A program made the translations under genes and the position numbers. The notes beneath the pieces were generated by a model, which saw only the letters and a program-made list of their open reading frames with translations, searched no databases and was not told the origin of the DNA. From Alcaligenes ammonioxydans (lineage in GTDB: Bacteria > Pseudomonadota > Gammaproteobacteria > Burkholderiales > Burkholderiaceae_B), in assembly GCF_019343455.1 (NCBI RefSeq), contig NZ_CP049362.1:1798001-1862000 (forward strand): a stretch of DNA of 64,000 nt, read 5' to 3'. The number at the start of each line of letters is the position of its first letter. Position 1 is the stretch's first letter. Of this stretch, positions 40,599-48,998 are shown piece after piece.

Positions 40599-41414
40599 AT
40601 GAACCCCTCAACTTTGATCGGCATCGTGGCCAGCGTGCTGCTGTTTGCCGTGATCTTGTTTTTTACGGCAGAAAATCCCGCCTTGTTTGTGGATTTGCCC
40701 AGTCTGGCCGTGGTGCTGGTGGGCACCTTGGCAGCGACCTTTATCAGCTACCCGTTAAGTGAAGTGGTTCGCATCTTTGGACTGATTGGGACAGTGCTGC
40801 GTAACGAGCGGCTGTACACCCAGCAGGATATGGATGAGCTGATCAATATCTCCCGCCTGTGGATGATGGGAGATATCCGGGCCGTGGAAGAAGCGCTGGA
40901 AAAAGTCGCGAACCCGTTTTTGAAAACCGGCGTTCAGTTAGTGATTGATCGTGCCCCACAAGAAGACATTGAAGATCTTTTGCAATGGCGTATCAGCCGT
41001 CTGCGCGCTCGCGAACATGCCGAAGCGCAACTGTTTCGCCTGATGGCCAGCTTCGCGCCCGCTTTTGGTATGGTCGGCACGTTGATTGGTCTGGTCAATT
41101 TGATGTTTCTGCTCGGTGATGGCGATATCACCTCGATTGGTCAACAGATGGCGCTGGCCCTGATGACCACCTTTTATGGGGTGCTGCTTTCCAATCTGGT
41201 ATTTAAGCCGGTGGCCGTCAAGCTGGAGCGTCGCACGGAACAGCGGGTGGTCTTGATGAACATGATCATGCAGGGCGTGTCCATGATGAGCCAGCGCCGT
41301 GGCCCCGCGCTGATGCGTGAGACGCTGAACTCGTTCATGGCGCAGTATCAGGACGAGATCAATGACCGGGGCGGCCGCGATGACGATGCCGACCCGGCTG
41401 CGCAGCGAGGTTGA
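40599..41414 (+). CDS. MotA-type stator / proton channel protein
   Basis: Protein of 271 residues, four membrane segments (about 4-24, 30-50, 149-171 and 184-205). Family segments are FVDLPSLAVVLVGTLAATFISYP near the start and FAPAFGMVGTLIGLVNLMFLLGDG with ALMTTFYGVLLSNLVFKPVAVKLE. It is closest in layout to PomA/LafT-type MotA proteins, which power flagellar rotation with MotB partners. ATG 40599; the partner starts 5 bp after its stop. Confidence 0.85.
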   Translation: MNPSTLIGIVASVLLFAVILFFTAENPALFVDLPSLAVVLVGTLAATFISYPLSEVVRIFGLIGTVLRNERLYTQQDMDELINISRLWMMGDIRAVEEALEKVANPFLKTGVQLVIDRAPQEDIEDLLQWRISRLRAREHAEAQLFRLMASFAPAFGMVGTLIGLVNLMFLLGDGDITSIGQQMALALMTTFYGVLLSNLVFKPVAVKLERRTEQRVVLMNMIMQGVSMMSQRRGPALMRETLNSFMAQYQDEINDRGGRDDDADPAAQRG

Positions 41415-41418
41415 TCCC

Positions 41419-42264
41419 ATGGGAAACATGGAGCAAGACCTGACGTTAGGTGAGTTGGCGGATCGCCAGAAAGCCTTGCAAAAGGAGTTGGAGCAGGCCC
41501 GGGGAGCCAAGATTGAGCAGCAGCTGGCGAGCAATCTGGGCAGTCGGCGTCGCAGTCGCCCCTGGAACGATCCCGGCCTGGCAGTCCCCGAGGAGGAAGA
41601 GGCGTGGCTGACCACTTACCTGGATATGATGACCTTGCTGCTGGTCTTGATGATCGTGATGCTTTCTTTTGCCGGCAAGCGGGCTCAGACTGCGGCTCAG
41701 GGGCAAGGGCAGGGGGCAGCAACAGTGATGGCCCAGGCAGGTAAAGAAGGGGCGGGGCTGTTGCCGGCTTCAGCAGGGCTGTTTCCTGAATCGGCGCTCG
41801 GTGCCGGACCGGACAAAAGCAATCATGGTTTGGACCTGGATGGTCTGGGAGATAACATTGATGTGGTCATGAATGATCAGTCGGTTAGTTTCCGTATCAA
41901 CAGCGAAATTCTGTTCCACTCGGGTGGCGCTGATTTGGGGCTGGAAGGGTTGACCGTCCTGCGCCAACTGGCTACCGTCCTGCAAAAATCGGCGCATCCT
42001 ATTGTGATCGAAGGGCATACCGACTCGGTGCCCATTCGCAGTTACCGCTACCCGTCCAATTGGGAGCTGTCCGGTGCGCGTGCCGGCAGTGTGGTGCGCT
42101 ATATGGAGGCCAATGGCATAGGCAGTCAGCGTCTGAGTGCGGTCGGCTACGCGGATACGCGTCCCTTGGGTGACAATGCCACGCAGCAAGGGCGTGCAAC
42201 GAATCGAAGGGTTGAAATCATTGTGCAGATCCCTCAAACACAGACTGAAAGCCCTGCCCAATAA
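41419..42264 (+). CDS. MotB-type stator protein with OmpA domain
   Basis: Protein of 281 residues. One membrane helix (AWLTTYLDMMTLLLVLMIVMLSF, about 56-78) carries the MotB-like Asp near its start. The C-terminal OmpA-like peptidoglycan-binding domain has IVIEGHTDSVPI and YPSNWELSGARAGSVVRYM. It anchors the stator to the wall. ATG 41419 with GAGG upstream. An in-frame earlier start would overlap the MotA-type gene. A strong terminator follows. Confidence 0.88.
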   Translation: MGNMEQDLTLGELADRQKALQKELEQARGAKIEQQLASNLGSRRRSRPWNDPGLAVPEEEEAWLTTYLDMMTLLLVLMIVMLSFAGKRAQTAAQGQGQGAATVMAQAGKEGAGLLPASAGLFPESALGAGPDKSNHGLDLDGLGDNIDVVMNDQSVSFRINSEILFHSGGADLGLEGLTVLRQLATVLQKSAHPIVIEGHTDSVPIRSYRYPSNWELSGARAGSVVRYMEANGIGSQRLSAVGYADTRPLGDNATQQGRATNRRVEIIVQIPQTQTESPAQ

Positions 42265-42275
42265 ATCGTTAAAAC

Positions 42276-42313
42276 AAAACCCCGGTTTGCATGTCGCAAA
42301 CCGGGGTTTTTTT
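42276..42313 (+). terminator. Strong intrinsic terminator after stator genes
   Basis: Perfect 15-bp stem (42276-42290 with 42296-42310), loop ATGTC, T-run to 42313. The stem includes the A/T tails, so it works in both directions, also closing the convergent symporter gene. Confidence 0.93.
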
Positions 42314-42344
42314 ATCCTGAGCCTTGGTCTCAGGGCGTTCGGAT

Positions 42345-43784
42345 TTAGTCCAGTACGCGCGTGGAGGAAGCCAGGGAGCTGAGATCGAAATTGGGCAGAT
42401 GACGGCGCAAGGGCATGATCAGGACGCTGATCACCACCGGCACAATCGCAGCCAGCAAGAAGGATTCCAGCAAGTAATCCATAGGGCCATTGGGACGTGG
42501 AAACACAGCCAGGCCGGCAACTAGACCGCCCAGGGTACTGACCGTGGCGGTAAAACCATCGTAGCGGCGGCTGTACAGTCCAAAGAACACGGGAAATGCT
42601 GCCGCCGAGCACAGCAAGTCTGCCAGCAGGAACAGGTACAGCACGCTGAAACCTTGCGAGGAAGCGTACAGCACAGGGATGGAGCACACCCAGATCAGGG
42701 AACGAGCCAGACTCATCATTTGAGCGGTATTGCGGTGAGGCATGATACGGCCCAGGTCCACCGCAATCAGGCTGGACACTGCGCTGATGGCCGTATCGGC
42801 GCTGCTCATCACCAGGGACAGCCCCAGGGGAATCAGCAGCACCAGAAACCAGACAGGAACATGCGGCAAAATCACATTGAACAGTGCCACGGAGCTGTCA
42901 CCGTGTGAACCCAGGCCGACAAAGGCCAAGCCAAACAGACCCATCAGGAAGATGAAGGGGGCGACAAACAAGCCGCCCAGCAAAAAGCCACGCCGCATGG
43001 ATTGCGTGTCTTTGGCAGCATAAATGCGCTGCCAGTTGCCCTGGTGAAACAGGCCGGTCAGCAAAATGGCGACAAAGAAGGTCAGGCCGGCCTTCATTCC
43101 CACGGGGTCGCTCAGTTCGATCAGACGCGGGGCTTGCAGCTTGACGCTGTCAAACAAATTCACCGGTCCTCCCACGGCTTGCCAGCCGAACATCACAATC
43201 AGAAATAGCATGGGCAGGATGACCAGCATCTGTACTTTGTCGGTAAAGATGGAGGCTCGCAGCCCGCCGTAAGAGGTGTAGATCAGGGTGGCCAGCAGCA
43301 CAATACTGGCGGTAACCCACAAAGGAATGGGGGCAATCAAGGTAATCATCTTGGACATGGCGGTAATTTCGGCCGTCATGGAGATGAACATGTAAAACAG
43401 CATGATCAGCAGGGTCAGGGCATACATGGGACGGCCATAGCGGGCAATCACAAACTCGCTCAGGCTGTGACCGCGTGGCAGCAGTTCGCGCATGCGTTTG
43501 CCAAGCGGAATCATGGCCAGTCGTGGCGACATGGAGCCAATGGCATACCCGATCACGGCGCTCAAGCCTCCCCAACTGGCCGCCTGCGCCGGTGAGAATA
43601 GAATCCAGGCGCCCAGCGAAGAGGCTAATAATGTCAGAATTGTGGCCAGCGAGCTTTGACTGTTGCGCGCTACCACAAAGTCTTCCAAAGAGCTGTTGTA
43701 GTGGCGGGCATACAGCACCCCGGCCAAAGCAAAGGCGGCAGAAAAAACAATCAGCCACAAAAGGGTGGCGGTTTGGTCCAGCAT
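42345..43784 (-). CDS. Sodium:solute symporter under TPP control
   Basis: Protein of 479 residues, about 13 membrane segments, SSS family (LYARHYNSSLEDFVVARNSQSSL, GHSLSEFVIARYG, IYTSYGGLRASIFTDKVQ, SSADTAISAVSSLIAVDL). ATG 43784. A TPP riboswitch lies 158 bp upstream in the same strand, so it most likely imports thiamine or a precursor. Comparative genomics has proposed SSS-type carriers (ThiV) for the pyrimidine moiety; assignment of this protein to that group is inference. Confidence 0.85.
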   Translation of the reverse strand: MLDQTATLLWLIVFSAAFALAGVLYARHYNSSLEDFVVARNSQSSLATILTLLASSLGAWILFSPAQAASWGGLSAVIGYAIGSMSPRLAMIPLGKRMRELLPRGHSLSEFVIARYGRPMYALTLLIMLFYMFISMTAEITAMSKMITLIAPIPLWVTASIVLLATLIYTSYGGLRASIFTDKVQMLVILPMLFLIVMFGWQAVGGPVNLFDSVKLQAPRLIELSDPVGMKAGLTFFVAILLTGLFHQGNWQRIYAAKDTQSMRRGFLLGGLFVAPFIFLMGLFGLAFVGLGSHGDSSVALFNVILPHVPVWFLVLLIPLGLSLVMSSADTAISAVSSLIAVDLGRIMPHRNTAQMMSLARSLIWVCSIPVLYASSQGFSVLYLFLLADLLCSAAAFPVFFGLYSRRYDGFTATVSTLGGLVAGLAVFPRPNGPMDYLLESFLLAAIVPVVISVLIMPLRRHLPNFDLSSLASSTRVLD

Positions 43785-43941
43785 GAGATCTCCCCAAAAA
43801 CCCGTATGAACGGGCACAAACCGGCCCAGCCGGCACGATGCCGGGGACGGGGCGCAGAAAAATGGAGGGATTGAAATGGGGCGTGTGCGCTTGCCAATGC
43901 GCCGCACAGACAAGAGCGGGCAGGCTGCCAGGCCGCGTTTC

Positions 43942-44029
43942 CTTTCCCTTCGCCGGCATGATCCGGATCAGGTTCTAAGGGTTACCGCTGCAATGCGGAA
44001 TCTCAGCCCGTCAAGGACTCCCCCAGGAA
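43942..44029 (-). ncRNA. TPP riboswitch upstream of symporter gene
   Basis: Read on the minus strand: GGGCTGAGATTCCGC, ACCCTTAGAACCTGATCCGG and ATGCCGGCGAAGGGAAAGG, the full THI-box. TPP binding should lower symporter expression. The order of the pyrimidine-sensing and pyrophosphate-sensing arms is normal. Confidence 0.95.
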
Positions 44030-44038
44030 CAGGCTCAA

Positions 44039-44067
44039 AGAGTAGGAGAGCTTCTTTCAATTGTCAA
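44039..44067 (-). promoter_or_regulatory. Sigma-70 promoter for the symporter riboswitch
   Basis: Minus strand: -35 TTGACA (44062-44067), 17-bp spacer, -10 TACTCT (44039-44044). The start point would fall a few bases upstream of the TPP riboswitch. Confidence 0.72.
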
Positions 44068-44106
44068 TCATACGGTTGGCGGTGTTTTGTGCTATGGTCT
44101 GCCCTG

Positions 44107-44196
44107 CGGCACGGGGTGTCCTTCTTGAAAAGGGCTGAGATAAAACCCGTCGAACCTGATCCAGCTCATACTGGCGAAGGGATGTCCGAAGCTCTA
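44107..44196 (+). ncRNA. TPP riboswitch upstream of SDR-monooxygenase operon
   Basis: Plus strand: GGGGTGTCCTTC, AAGGGCTGAGATAAAACCC, GAACCTGATCCAGCTCATAC and TGGCGAAGGGATGTCC, a complete THI-box. It lies 54 bp before the SDR start. No clear terminator hairpin follows, so control may be at translation. It is back to back with the other riboswitch, with 77 bp between them. Confidence 0.95.
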
Positions 44197-44249
44197 GCCC
44201 TGCGTCCGAACCGGGCCGACATCCTCGCCGAATTTTTGCAAGGAATGTC

Positions 44250-45032
44250 ATGTCTGTGGAACACGTCTCGGAACTCTCCCAACAACTGGTTCTGGTCACT
44301 GGCGGCGCACGCGGCCTGGGGGCTTGTCTGGTGCGTGCGTTTGCACGTCAGGGCGCCAAAGTTGTCATCAATTACCTGAAAAGTGCAGCCGCTGCCCAGG
44401 CGCTGGCGGACGAGTTTCCGCAGCACTGTCTGGCGGTGCAAGCGGATGTGAGGGATGCGACTGCTGTACAAGCCTTGTTTGCCCAGGCGCAGGCACACTT
44501 TGGTCAGCCCATCACCACCGTCGTCAATAACGCCTTGCCCGAGTTTTCCTTCAACGGCGATGCCCGCCCTCATGCGGATACCTTGACCTGGTTGCAATTG
44601 AACCAGCAACTGGAAGGGATTGTGGGTGGGGCCCTGAACACCACGCAGGCTGCCTTGCCCGGCATGAAGCAGGCCGGTTTTGGCCGCATTATCAATATCG
44701 GGACAAACCTGTTCCAGAATCCTGTGGTGCCTTACCACGACTACACAGCGGCCAAGGCCGCCTTGTTGTCCATGACGCGCACCTTGTCGCACGATCTGGG
44801 ACCGGATCAGATTACCGTGAACATGATTTCCGGCGGTTTGTTGCGCACAACGGATGCGTCCGCGGCTACCCCCGAGGCGGTGTTTGATCTGATTGCGGCC
44901 AGTACACCGCTGCGTCGCGTGACCACGCCCGAAGAATTTGCCGATGCGGCCTTGTTCTTTGCCGGTCCGTGGGCTCGTGCCGTAACAGGACAAAATTTGG
45001 TGGTTGACGGCGGATTGGTGAAAAACGGATGA
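44250..45032 (+). CDS. SDR-family oxidoreductase under TPP riboswitch
   Basis: Protein of 260 residues, classical SDR. NAD(P) motif VTGGARGLGACLV (17-29), NNAL in place of the usual NNAG, and active-site YTAAK with a preceding Ser/Thr replaced in the IGTNLF region. The annotation label 3-oxoacyl-ACP reductase would be misleading. Comparative work on thiamine regulons has noted such a reductase gene, called oarX as I recall, under THI-boxes. Function unknown. ATG 44250 with AAGGAA upstream; overlaps the next gene by 4 bp. Confidence 0.85.
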   Translation: MSVEHVSELSQQLVLVTGGARGLGACLVRAFARQGAKVVINYLKSAAAAQALADEFPQHCLAVQADVRDATAVQALFAQAQAHFGQPITTVVNNALPEFSFNGDARPHADTLTWLQLNQQLEGIVGGALNTTQAALPGMKQAGFGRIINIGTNLFQNPVVPYHDYTAAKAALLSMTRTLSHDLGPDQITVNMISGGLLRTTDASAATPEAVFDLIAASTPLRRVTTPEEFADAALFFAGPWARAVTGQNLVVDGGLVKNG

Positions 45033-46321
45033 GACAACTGCATTTCAATTTGTTCATTATGGGCTGCGGACATCACAAGGCCGCCTGGCGCCATCCCGAA
45101 TCTCAGGTTGAGCGCTTGGGCGATATCCGCTTTTATGAAGAGCTGGCGCAGATTGCCGAGCGCGGCAAACTGGATGCGATTTTCTTTGCCGATGGTCAGT
45201 CCAGCGATAATGTGGCAGATGGACCGCGCTGGTTTCTGGAGCCCTTGACCATGATGGCCGCGCTGGCGCGAGCCACTGAGCGTATTGGTCTGATCAGCAC
45301 CGTCTCGAGCACCTTTTACACCCCCTTTGTAGCGGCGCGCATGTTGTGTTCCCTGGACCATCTGTCCCAAGGGCGGATGGGCTGGAACGTGGTGACCTCG
45401 ATGTTTGATGCCGAAGCACGTAACCATGGCTATGAAGCCATGCCTGACCATGCCTGGCGCTACGCCCGAGCCGAAGAATTCGTAGATACCGCACTGAAGC
45501 TGTTCGACTCCTGGAGCGACAGTGCCTTGGTGATGGACAGGCAGGGTGATTACGCCAAGGTGGATCAGGTGCGTCAGATCCTGCATAAAGGCGATCATTT
45601 CCTGGTGGATGGCCCCCTGACCTTGCCGCGCTCGCCTCAAGGACAGCCGGTGCTGTTTCAGGCCGGTGCGTCTGAACAGGGACGGGATCTGGCAGCGCGC
45701 AAGGCCGAAGCCATTTACGCCGTGGCGTATGACTTGCCCTCGGCTCAAGCCTATTACCGTGACATCAAACGACGCGTGCGTGAAGCGGGTCGTGGTGTGG
45801 ATGTGCCTGTCATGCCGGGGCTGGTGACCTATGTGGGCTCCACCATGCAAGAGGCGCGCCGCAAGCAAGAGGAGCTGGATGCATTGCTGCCTACCCAGAC
45901 CTCCTTGCGGCAACTGGGCATGTTTGTCGGGCAGGACTGCATGAACTGGGAGCTTGATGCACCGGTTCCGCCATTGCCTGCGCTGGAAAGTTTCAAGGGC
46001 CCCAAGGGGCGTTATGCCACCATGCTGCGCATCATTGAAACGGAAAAACCGACAGTCCGGCAATTGTTGGGGCGGATTGCTGCCGGTGGTGGTCACTGCA
46101 CCATGGTCGGTACGCCCGAGTCCATTGCCGATCAGATTGAACATTGGTGGCGTAATGAGGGCGCCGACGGCTTTAACTTGATGCCTCCGTCCTTGCCCAA
46201 TGGCATTGGTGACTTTGTGGAGCAGGTCATCCCCGTTTTACAAAAGCGCGGTCTGTTCCGTCAGGAATACGAGCACACCAGCTTGCGGGGGCATCTGGGG
46301 CTGGAGCGTCCAGCGGCCTGA
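45029..46321 (+). CDS. NtaA/DmoA-like FMN-dependent monooxygenase under TPP control
   Basis: Protein of 430 residues, luciferase-like TIM barrel. GERGK-type start segment (YEELAQIAERGKLDAIFFADG), EPLTMMAALARATERIGLISTVSSTFYTPF, LDHLSQGRMGWNVVTSMFDAEARNHG and QAGASEQGRDLAARKAEAIYAV match the nitrilotriacetate/dibenzothiophene-sulfone group. These use FMNH2 and O2 to cleave C-N or C-S bonds. Translationally coupled to the SDR (ATGA). With the riboswitch this points to oxidation of a thiamine-related compound; the substrate is unknown and no flavin reductase is adjacent. Confidence 0.88.
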   Translation: MRQLHFNLFIMGCGHHKAAWRHPESQVERLGDIRFYEELAQIAERGKLDAIFFADGQSSDNVADGPRWFLEPLTMMAALARATERIGLISTVSSTFYTPFVAARMLCSLDHLSQGRMGWNVVTSMFDAEARNHGYEAMPDHAWRYARAEEFVDTALKLFDSWSDSALVMDRQGDYAKVDQVRQILHKGDHFLVDGPLTLPRSPQGQPVLFQAGASEQGRDLAARKAEAIYAVAYDLPSAQAYYRDIKRRVREAGRGVDVPVMPGLVTYVGSTMQEARRKQEELDALLPTQTSLRQLGMFVGQDCMNWELDAPVPPLPALESFKGPKGRYATMLRIIETEKPTVRQLLGRIAAGGGHCTMVGTPESIADQIEHWWRNEGADGFNLMPPSLPNGIGDFVEQVIPVLQKRGLFRQEYEHTSLRGHLGLERPAA

Positions 46322-46473
46322 TGCCCGGAGCAGAAAAAAGCGGGCATTGCCATGGACGAATTTGTCCGCTTTTTCCCTAGGGGGAAGGGGCTACGAAGTT
46401 CCTGAAGTTTGCTATCCTTAATGCTTTAATTGTCGCCTGCTTAACGAGCAGCGAGCTGTATAGGGATCGCACT

Positions 46474-47223
46474 ATGAAAACCGCCGTTGTCACCGGGGCC
46501 TCCTCAGGGTTTGGGGCTGCTCTGGCCCGTAAACTGGTCGCTGAAGGGCATACCGTGCTGGGCCTGGCGCGTCGTCAGGACAAGCTGGACGCCCTTGCTG
46601 CCGAGCTGGGCGAGCGTTTTTTTCCGGTCAGCGTGGATCTGACGGATCGTGCGCGTGCAGATGCGGTGCTCGGCGACCTAATGGCCCGGTTCCCCAATAT
46701 CGATGTGCTGATCAATAATGCGGGTCTGGCGCTGGGCGTGGACAAGGCTCAGGATGCCAAGCTGGAGCAATGGGACACCATGGTGGCCACCAATATCAGC
46801 GCGTTGCTGCACATTACGCACGCTTTGCTGCCAGGTATGGTCAAGCAGAACAAGGGCCACATCATCAATCTGGGCTCGACGGCGGGCGAATATGCCTACG
46901 CAGGTGGCAATGTGTACGGCGCCACCAAGGCTTTTGTGCATCAACTGGGCCTGAACCTGCGTGCCGACCTGTCGGGTACGGCAGTTCGTGTGTCTACCGT
47001 GGCTCCTGGCCTCTGTTCCGGTACGGATTTCTCTACCGTTCGTCTGGGCGATAAAGATAAAGCTGCTGCGCTGTACCAGAACGTGGATGCGCTGACGCCC
47101 GAGGACATCGCCAACACCATTGCCTGGATCATGAACGCGCCTGCCCATATGAATGTCAACTACATCGAGTTGATGCCGGTGGCGCAAAGCTTTGCAGGCT
47201 TGAGCGTGCATCGCAAGGCTTAA
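46474..47223 (+). CDS. ydfG: YdfG-like 3-hydroxy acid dehydrogenase (SDR)
   Basis: Protein of 249 residues, very similar along its length to E. coli YdfG: VTGASSGFGAALARKL, DVLINNAGLALGVDKA, GHIINLGSTAGEYAYAGGNVYGATKAFV (YGATK active site), AHMNVNYIELMPVAQSFAGL. YdfG reduces or oxidises 3-hydroxy acids, including serine and malonic semialdehyde, with NADP(H). ATG 46474. It is separated from the monooxygenase gene by 152 bp and does not need to share the TPP control. Confidence 0.9.
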   Translation: MKTAVVTGASSGFGAALARKLVAEGHTVLGLARRQDKLDALAAELGERFFPVSVDLTDRARADAVLGDLMARFPNIDVLINNAGLALGVDKAQDAKLEQWDTMVATNISALLHITHALLPGMVKQNKGHIINLGSTAGEYAYAGGNVYGATKAFVHQLGLNLRADLSGTAVRVSTVAPGLCSGTDFSTVRLGDKDKAAALYQNVDALTPEDIANTIAWIMNAPAHMNVNYIELMPVAQSFAGLSVHRKA

Positions 47224-47286
47224 GCTTGGCGACCGGCCCTGGTCTGGCTTGATTAGACTTGGGCTCCGGTCTTACACTGCAAACGT

Positions 47287-47424
47287 CTTCAGGGCGGGGT
47301 GAAATTCCCCACCGGCGGTAAGGGAGCCATTCCCCAGCCCGCGAGCGCTTTCCGCCAGAGAAAGGTCAGCAGATCAGGTGAGAAACCTGGGCCGACGGTG
47401 AGAGTCCGGATGAAAGAAGATGAA
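47287..47424 (+). ncRNA. FMN riboswitch (RFN element)
   Basis: Begins CTTCAGGGCGGGGTGAAATT and continues CCCCACCGGCGGTA, AGCCCGCGAGCG, GGTCAGCAGATCAGGTGA and GAGAGTCCGGATGAAAGAAG: all conserved blocks are present. It should repress riboflavin synthase when FMN is abundant, acting through the hairpin just after it. Confidence 0.96.
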
Positions 47425-47428
47425 GCAT

Positions 47429-47458
47429 CGCTGCCTTGATCACAAGGCAGCGACGTGT
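47429..47458 (+). terminator. Expression-platform hairpin of the FMN riboswitch
   Basis: Perfect 10-bp stem CGCTGCCTTG/CAAGGCAGCG with loop ATCA, then ACGTGTTTTATT. The U-tract is not continuous; the hairpin can still act as the riboswitch terminator. Confidence 0.75.
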
Positions 47459-47505
47459 TTTATTGTTGCCCGGAGGACGCATTGTTTAATCAAGGATGCG
47501 TTCAA

Positions 47506-47577
47506 ATGAAAAATCTGAAAATCTCCCCTGCATTAGCCGTTGGTCTTTTGCATGAATTTTGCGAAGGAGCGTGCTGA
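47506..47577 (+). CDS. Short leader ORF coupled to riboflavin synthase
   Basis: ATG 47506 opens a 23-codon frame (MKNLKISPALAVGLLHE, ending EFCEGAC) whose TGA overlaps the ribE start in TGATG. AAGGATG precedes it by 9 bases. The ribE Shine-Dalgarno AAGGAG lies inside this frame, so its translation would unfold or cross that site. It may be a translational coupling leader. Shortness makes it uncertain. Confidence 0.45.
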   Translation: MKNLKISPALAVGLLHEFCEGAC

Positions 47578-48212
47578 TGTATACCGGAATTGTTAAAGCG
47601 GTTCGTCCTCTTACCGCGGTCAAGGCCGAGCTGGGCCGTACCGAGTTTGAAATTGATTTCACCGACGAATTGCTGGTGGATCTGCAACTGGGCGCCAGTG
47701 TCAGCGTGGAAGGCACATGCCTGAGCGTGACCAGTATTTCTGGCCACAAAGTTACTTTTGATGCGATTCCCGTCACGCTGGAGCGGACGAACCTGGGCAC
47801 GCTCAAGACAGGTGATCTGGTCAATATCGAACGATCGGCCAAGCTGAACGAGGAAATTGGTGGTCATGTGATGGCTGGCCATATCGCAACGACTGCTGAA
47901 GTGCTGGAACTGAGCATTACCGAGGCCGGCAACCGTCTGCGTTTTCAGATGCCGGAAGATTGGGCGAAATACGTGTTCCCGCGTGGTTTTCTGGGTGTTA
48001 ATGGCTGCAGCCTGACCGTGGCGGACGTGGAGGATGGCGTTGTGACCATCAATCTGATTCCCGAAACATTGCGCCAGACAACATTTTCTCGTTACAAGGC
48101 AGGCGATAGACTCAATATCGAAGTGGATCAACAGACGGTTGTTCTGGTTGACGTGCTGGAGCGTACGGTGGCAGGCACGATGGCGCGCGTGATGCCTGGT
48201 TTTAAAGACTGA
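47577..48212 (+). CDS. ribE: Riboflavin synthase alpha subunit
   Basis: Protein of 211 residues with two tandem beta-barrel repeats, each opening in family style: MYTGIVKAV with LGASVSVEGTCLSVTSI, and GGHVMAGHI with VNGCSLTVADV and ETLRQTTFSRYKAGDRLNIEVD. It dismutates two 6,7-dimethyl-8-ribityllumazine molecules to riboflavin. ATG 47577 with AAGGAG upstream. Controlled by the FMN riboswitch. The other rib genes are not in this window. Confidence 0.95.
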   Translation: MYTGIVKAVRPLTAVKAELGRTEFEIDFTDELLVDLQLGASVSVEGTCLSVTSISGHKVTFDAIPVTLERTNLGTLKTGDLVNIERSAKLNEEIGGHVMAGHIATTAEVLELSITEAGNRLRFQMPEDWAKYVFPRGFLGVNGCSLTVADVEDGVVTINLIPETLRQTTFSRYKAGDRLNIEVDQQTVVLVDVLERTVAGTMARVMPGFKD

Positions 48213-48235
48213 GTCACGCATGAGTTAAGTGCAAA

Positions 48236-48268
48236 GGGCCGCTAGTTCTAAAACTGGCGGCCCTTTTT
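48236..48268 (+). terminator. Terminator after riboflavin synthase gene
   Basis: Stem GGGCCGCTAGTT/AACTGGCGGCCC (one G-T pair), loop CTAA, then TTTTT. Confidence 0.9.
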
Positions 48269-48401
48269 GTGTGTCTGTGCTTTTTAAGCACTCACAAAGC
48301 TCGGAATGAAATGCAGTACAGGTGCTAGAGAACATAGCCACTCTAGTGACGATCAGCCATTTTCCAATGGCCTGATGCGCTGCGCACCAAAGCTTGCTCC
48401 G

Positions 48402-48932
48402 CTATTGATTCAGTGTTTCCAAGACAAAATCAGCGCGGTTTTCTACGCTTGTTTTGGGCAGCAGGCGCACTTGGTATCCCAGCAGGGGATAGACACGCTC
48501 CAGACGTTCATACTCATGCAAAGCCGCGTTCATGTCGTGACGGCGCTCTGGATCAACTTCGTATATTTCAGGCCAGGGGGGCGTAAAGAACACCTGTGAA
48601 TGATAAGGGTGAGTCTTGTTGAGTTCGTCCAGCAGTGGAGTACCTGTTAACTCTTCTAAAGCAGCTGCGGCGTCAATCAATCCTCGATCAAAAAATACCC
48701 AAGGGCCATCTTTGGGCGCGGTTGAGTAGTCAGTCTGCGCGACCTGTATCGCTTCTTTCAGGAAGGCCTCCATATCCTGCCAGGGGAGGGCAGAGCCACC
48801 ATTGCCCCACTGCTCCTGCACGATACGCCGTCCAGGCTCCTGTATAACCGTATAGCCACGATTTTGTAGCTCGGATAACAGAGTGGATTTACCGCCGCCG
48901 GAGCAGCCGGAAATGAGGACAAATGTAGACAT
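48402..48932 (-). CDS. AAA family NTPase/kinase-like protein
   Basis: Protein of 176 residues with Walker A GCSGGGKSTL (9-18) and likely Walker B-type FFDRGLIDAAAAL. QEPGRRIVQEQWGNGG and PPWPEIYEVDPERRHDMNAALHEYERLERVYPLLGY fit AAA_28-type predicted ATPases/kinases. Substrate unknown. ATG 48932. A 40-bp purine tandem repeat begins 67 bp upstream of the start. Confidence 0.85.
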   Translation of the reverse strand: MSTFVLISGCSGGGKSTLLSELQNRGYTVIQEPGRRIVQEQWGNGGSALPWQDMEAFLKEAIQVAQTDYSTAPKDGPWVFFDRGLIDAAAALEELTGTPLLDELNKTHPYHSQVFFTPPWPEIYEVDPERRHDMNAALHEYERLERVYPLLGYQVRLLPKTSVENRADFVLETLNQ

Positions 48933-48998
48933 AAAGAAATCCAGATCAACAAAGGATAAAGGCTTGGCGACGATGCGCCGCGCCCCGAAACTAAGACC

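Noticed and set aside
44807..46144. 445-codon minus-strand frame opposite the monooxygenase
   Set aside because: Antisense to two clear enzyme genes with motifs; no ribosome site and no recognisable domain.
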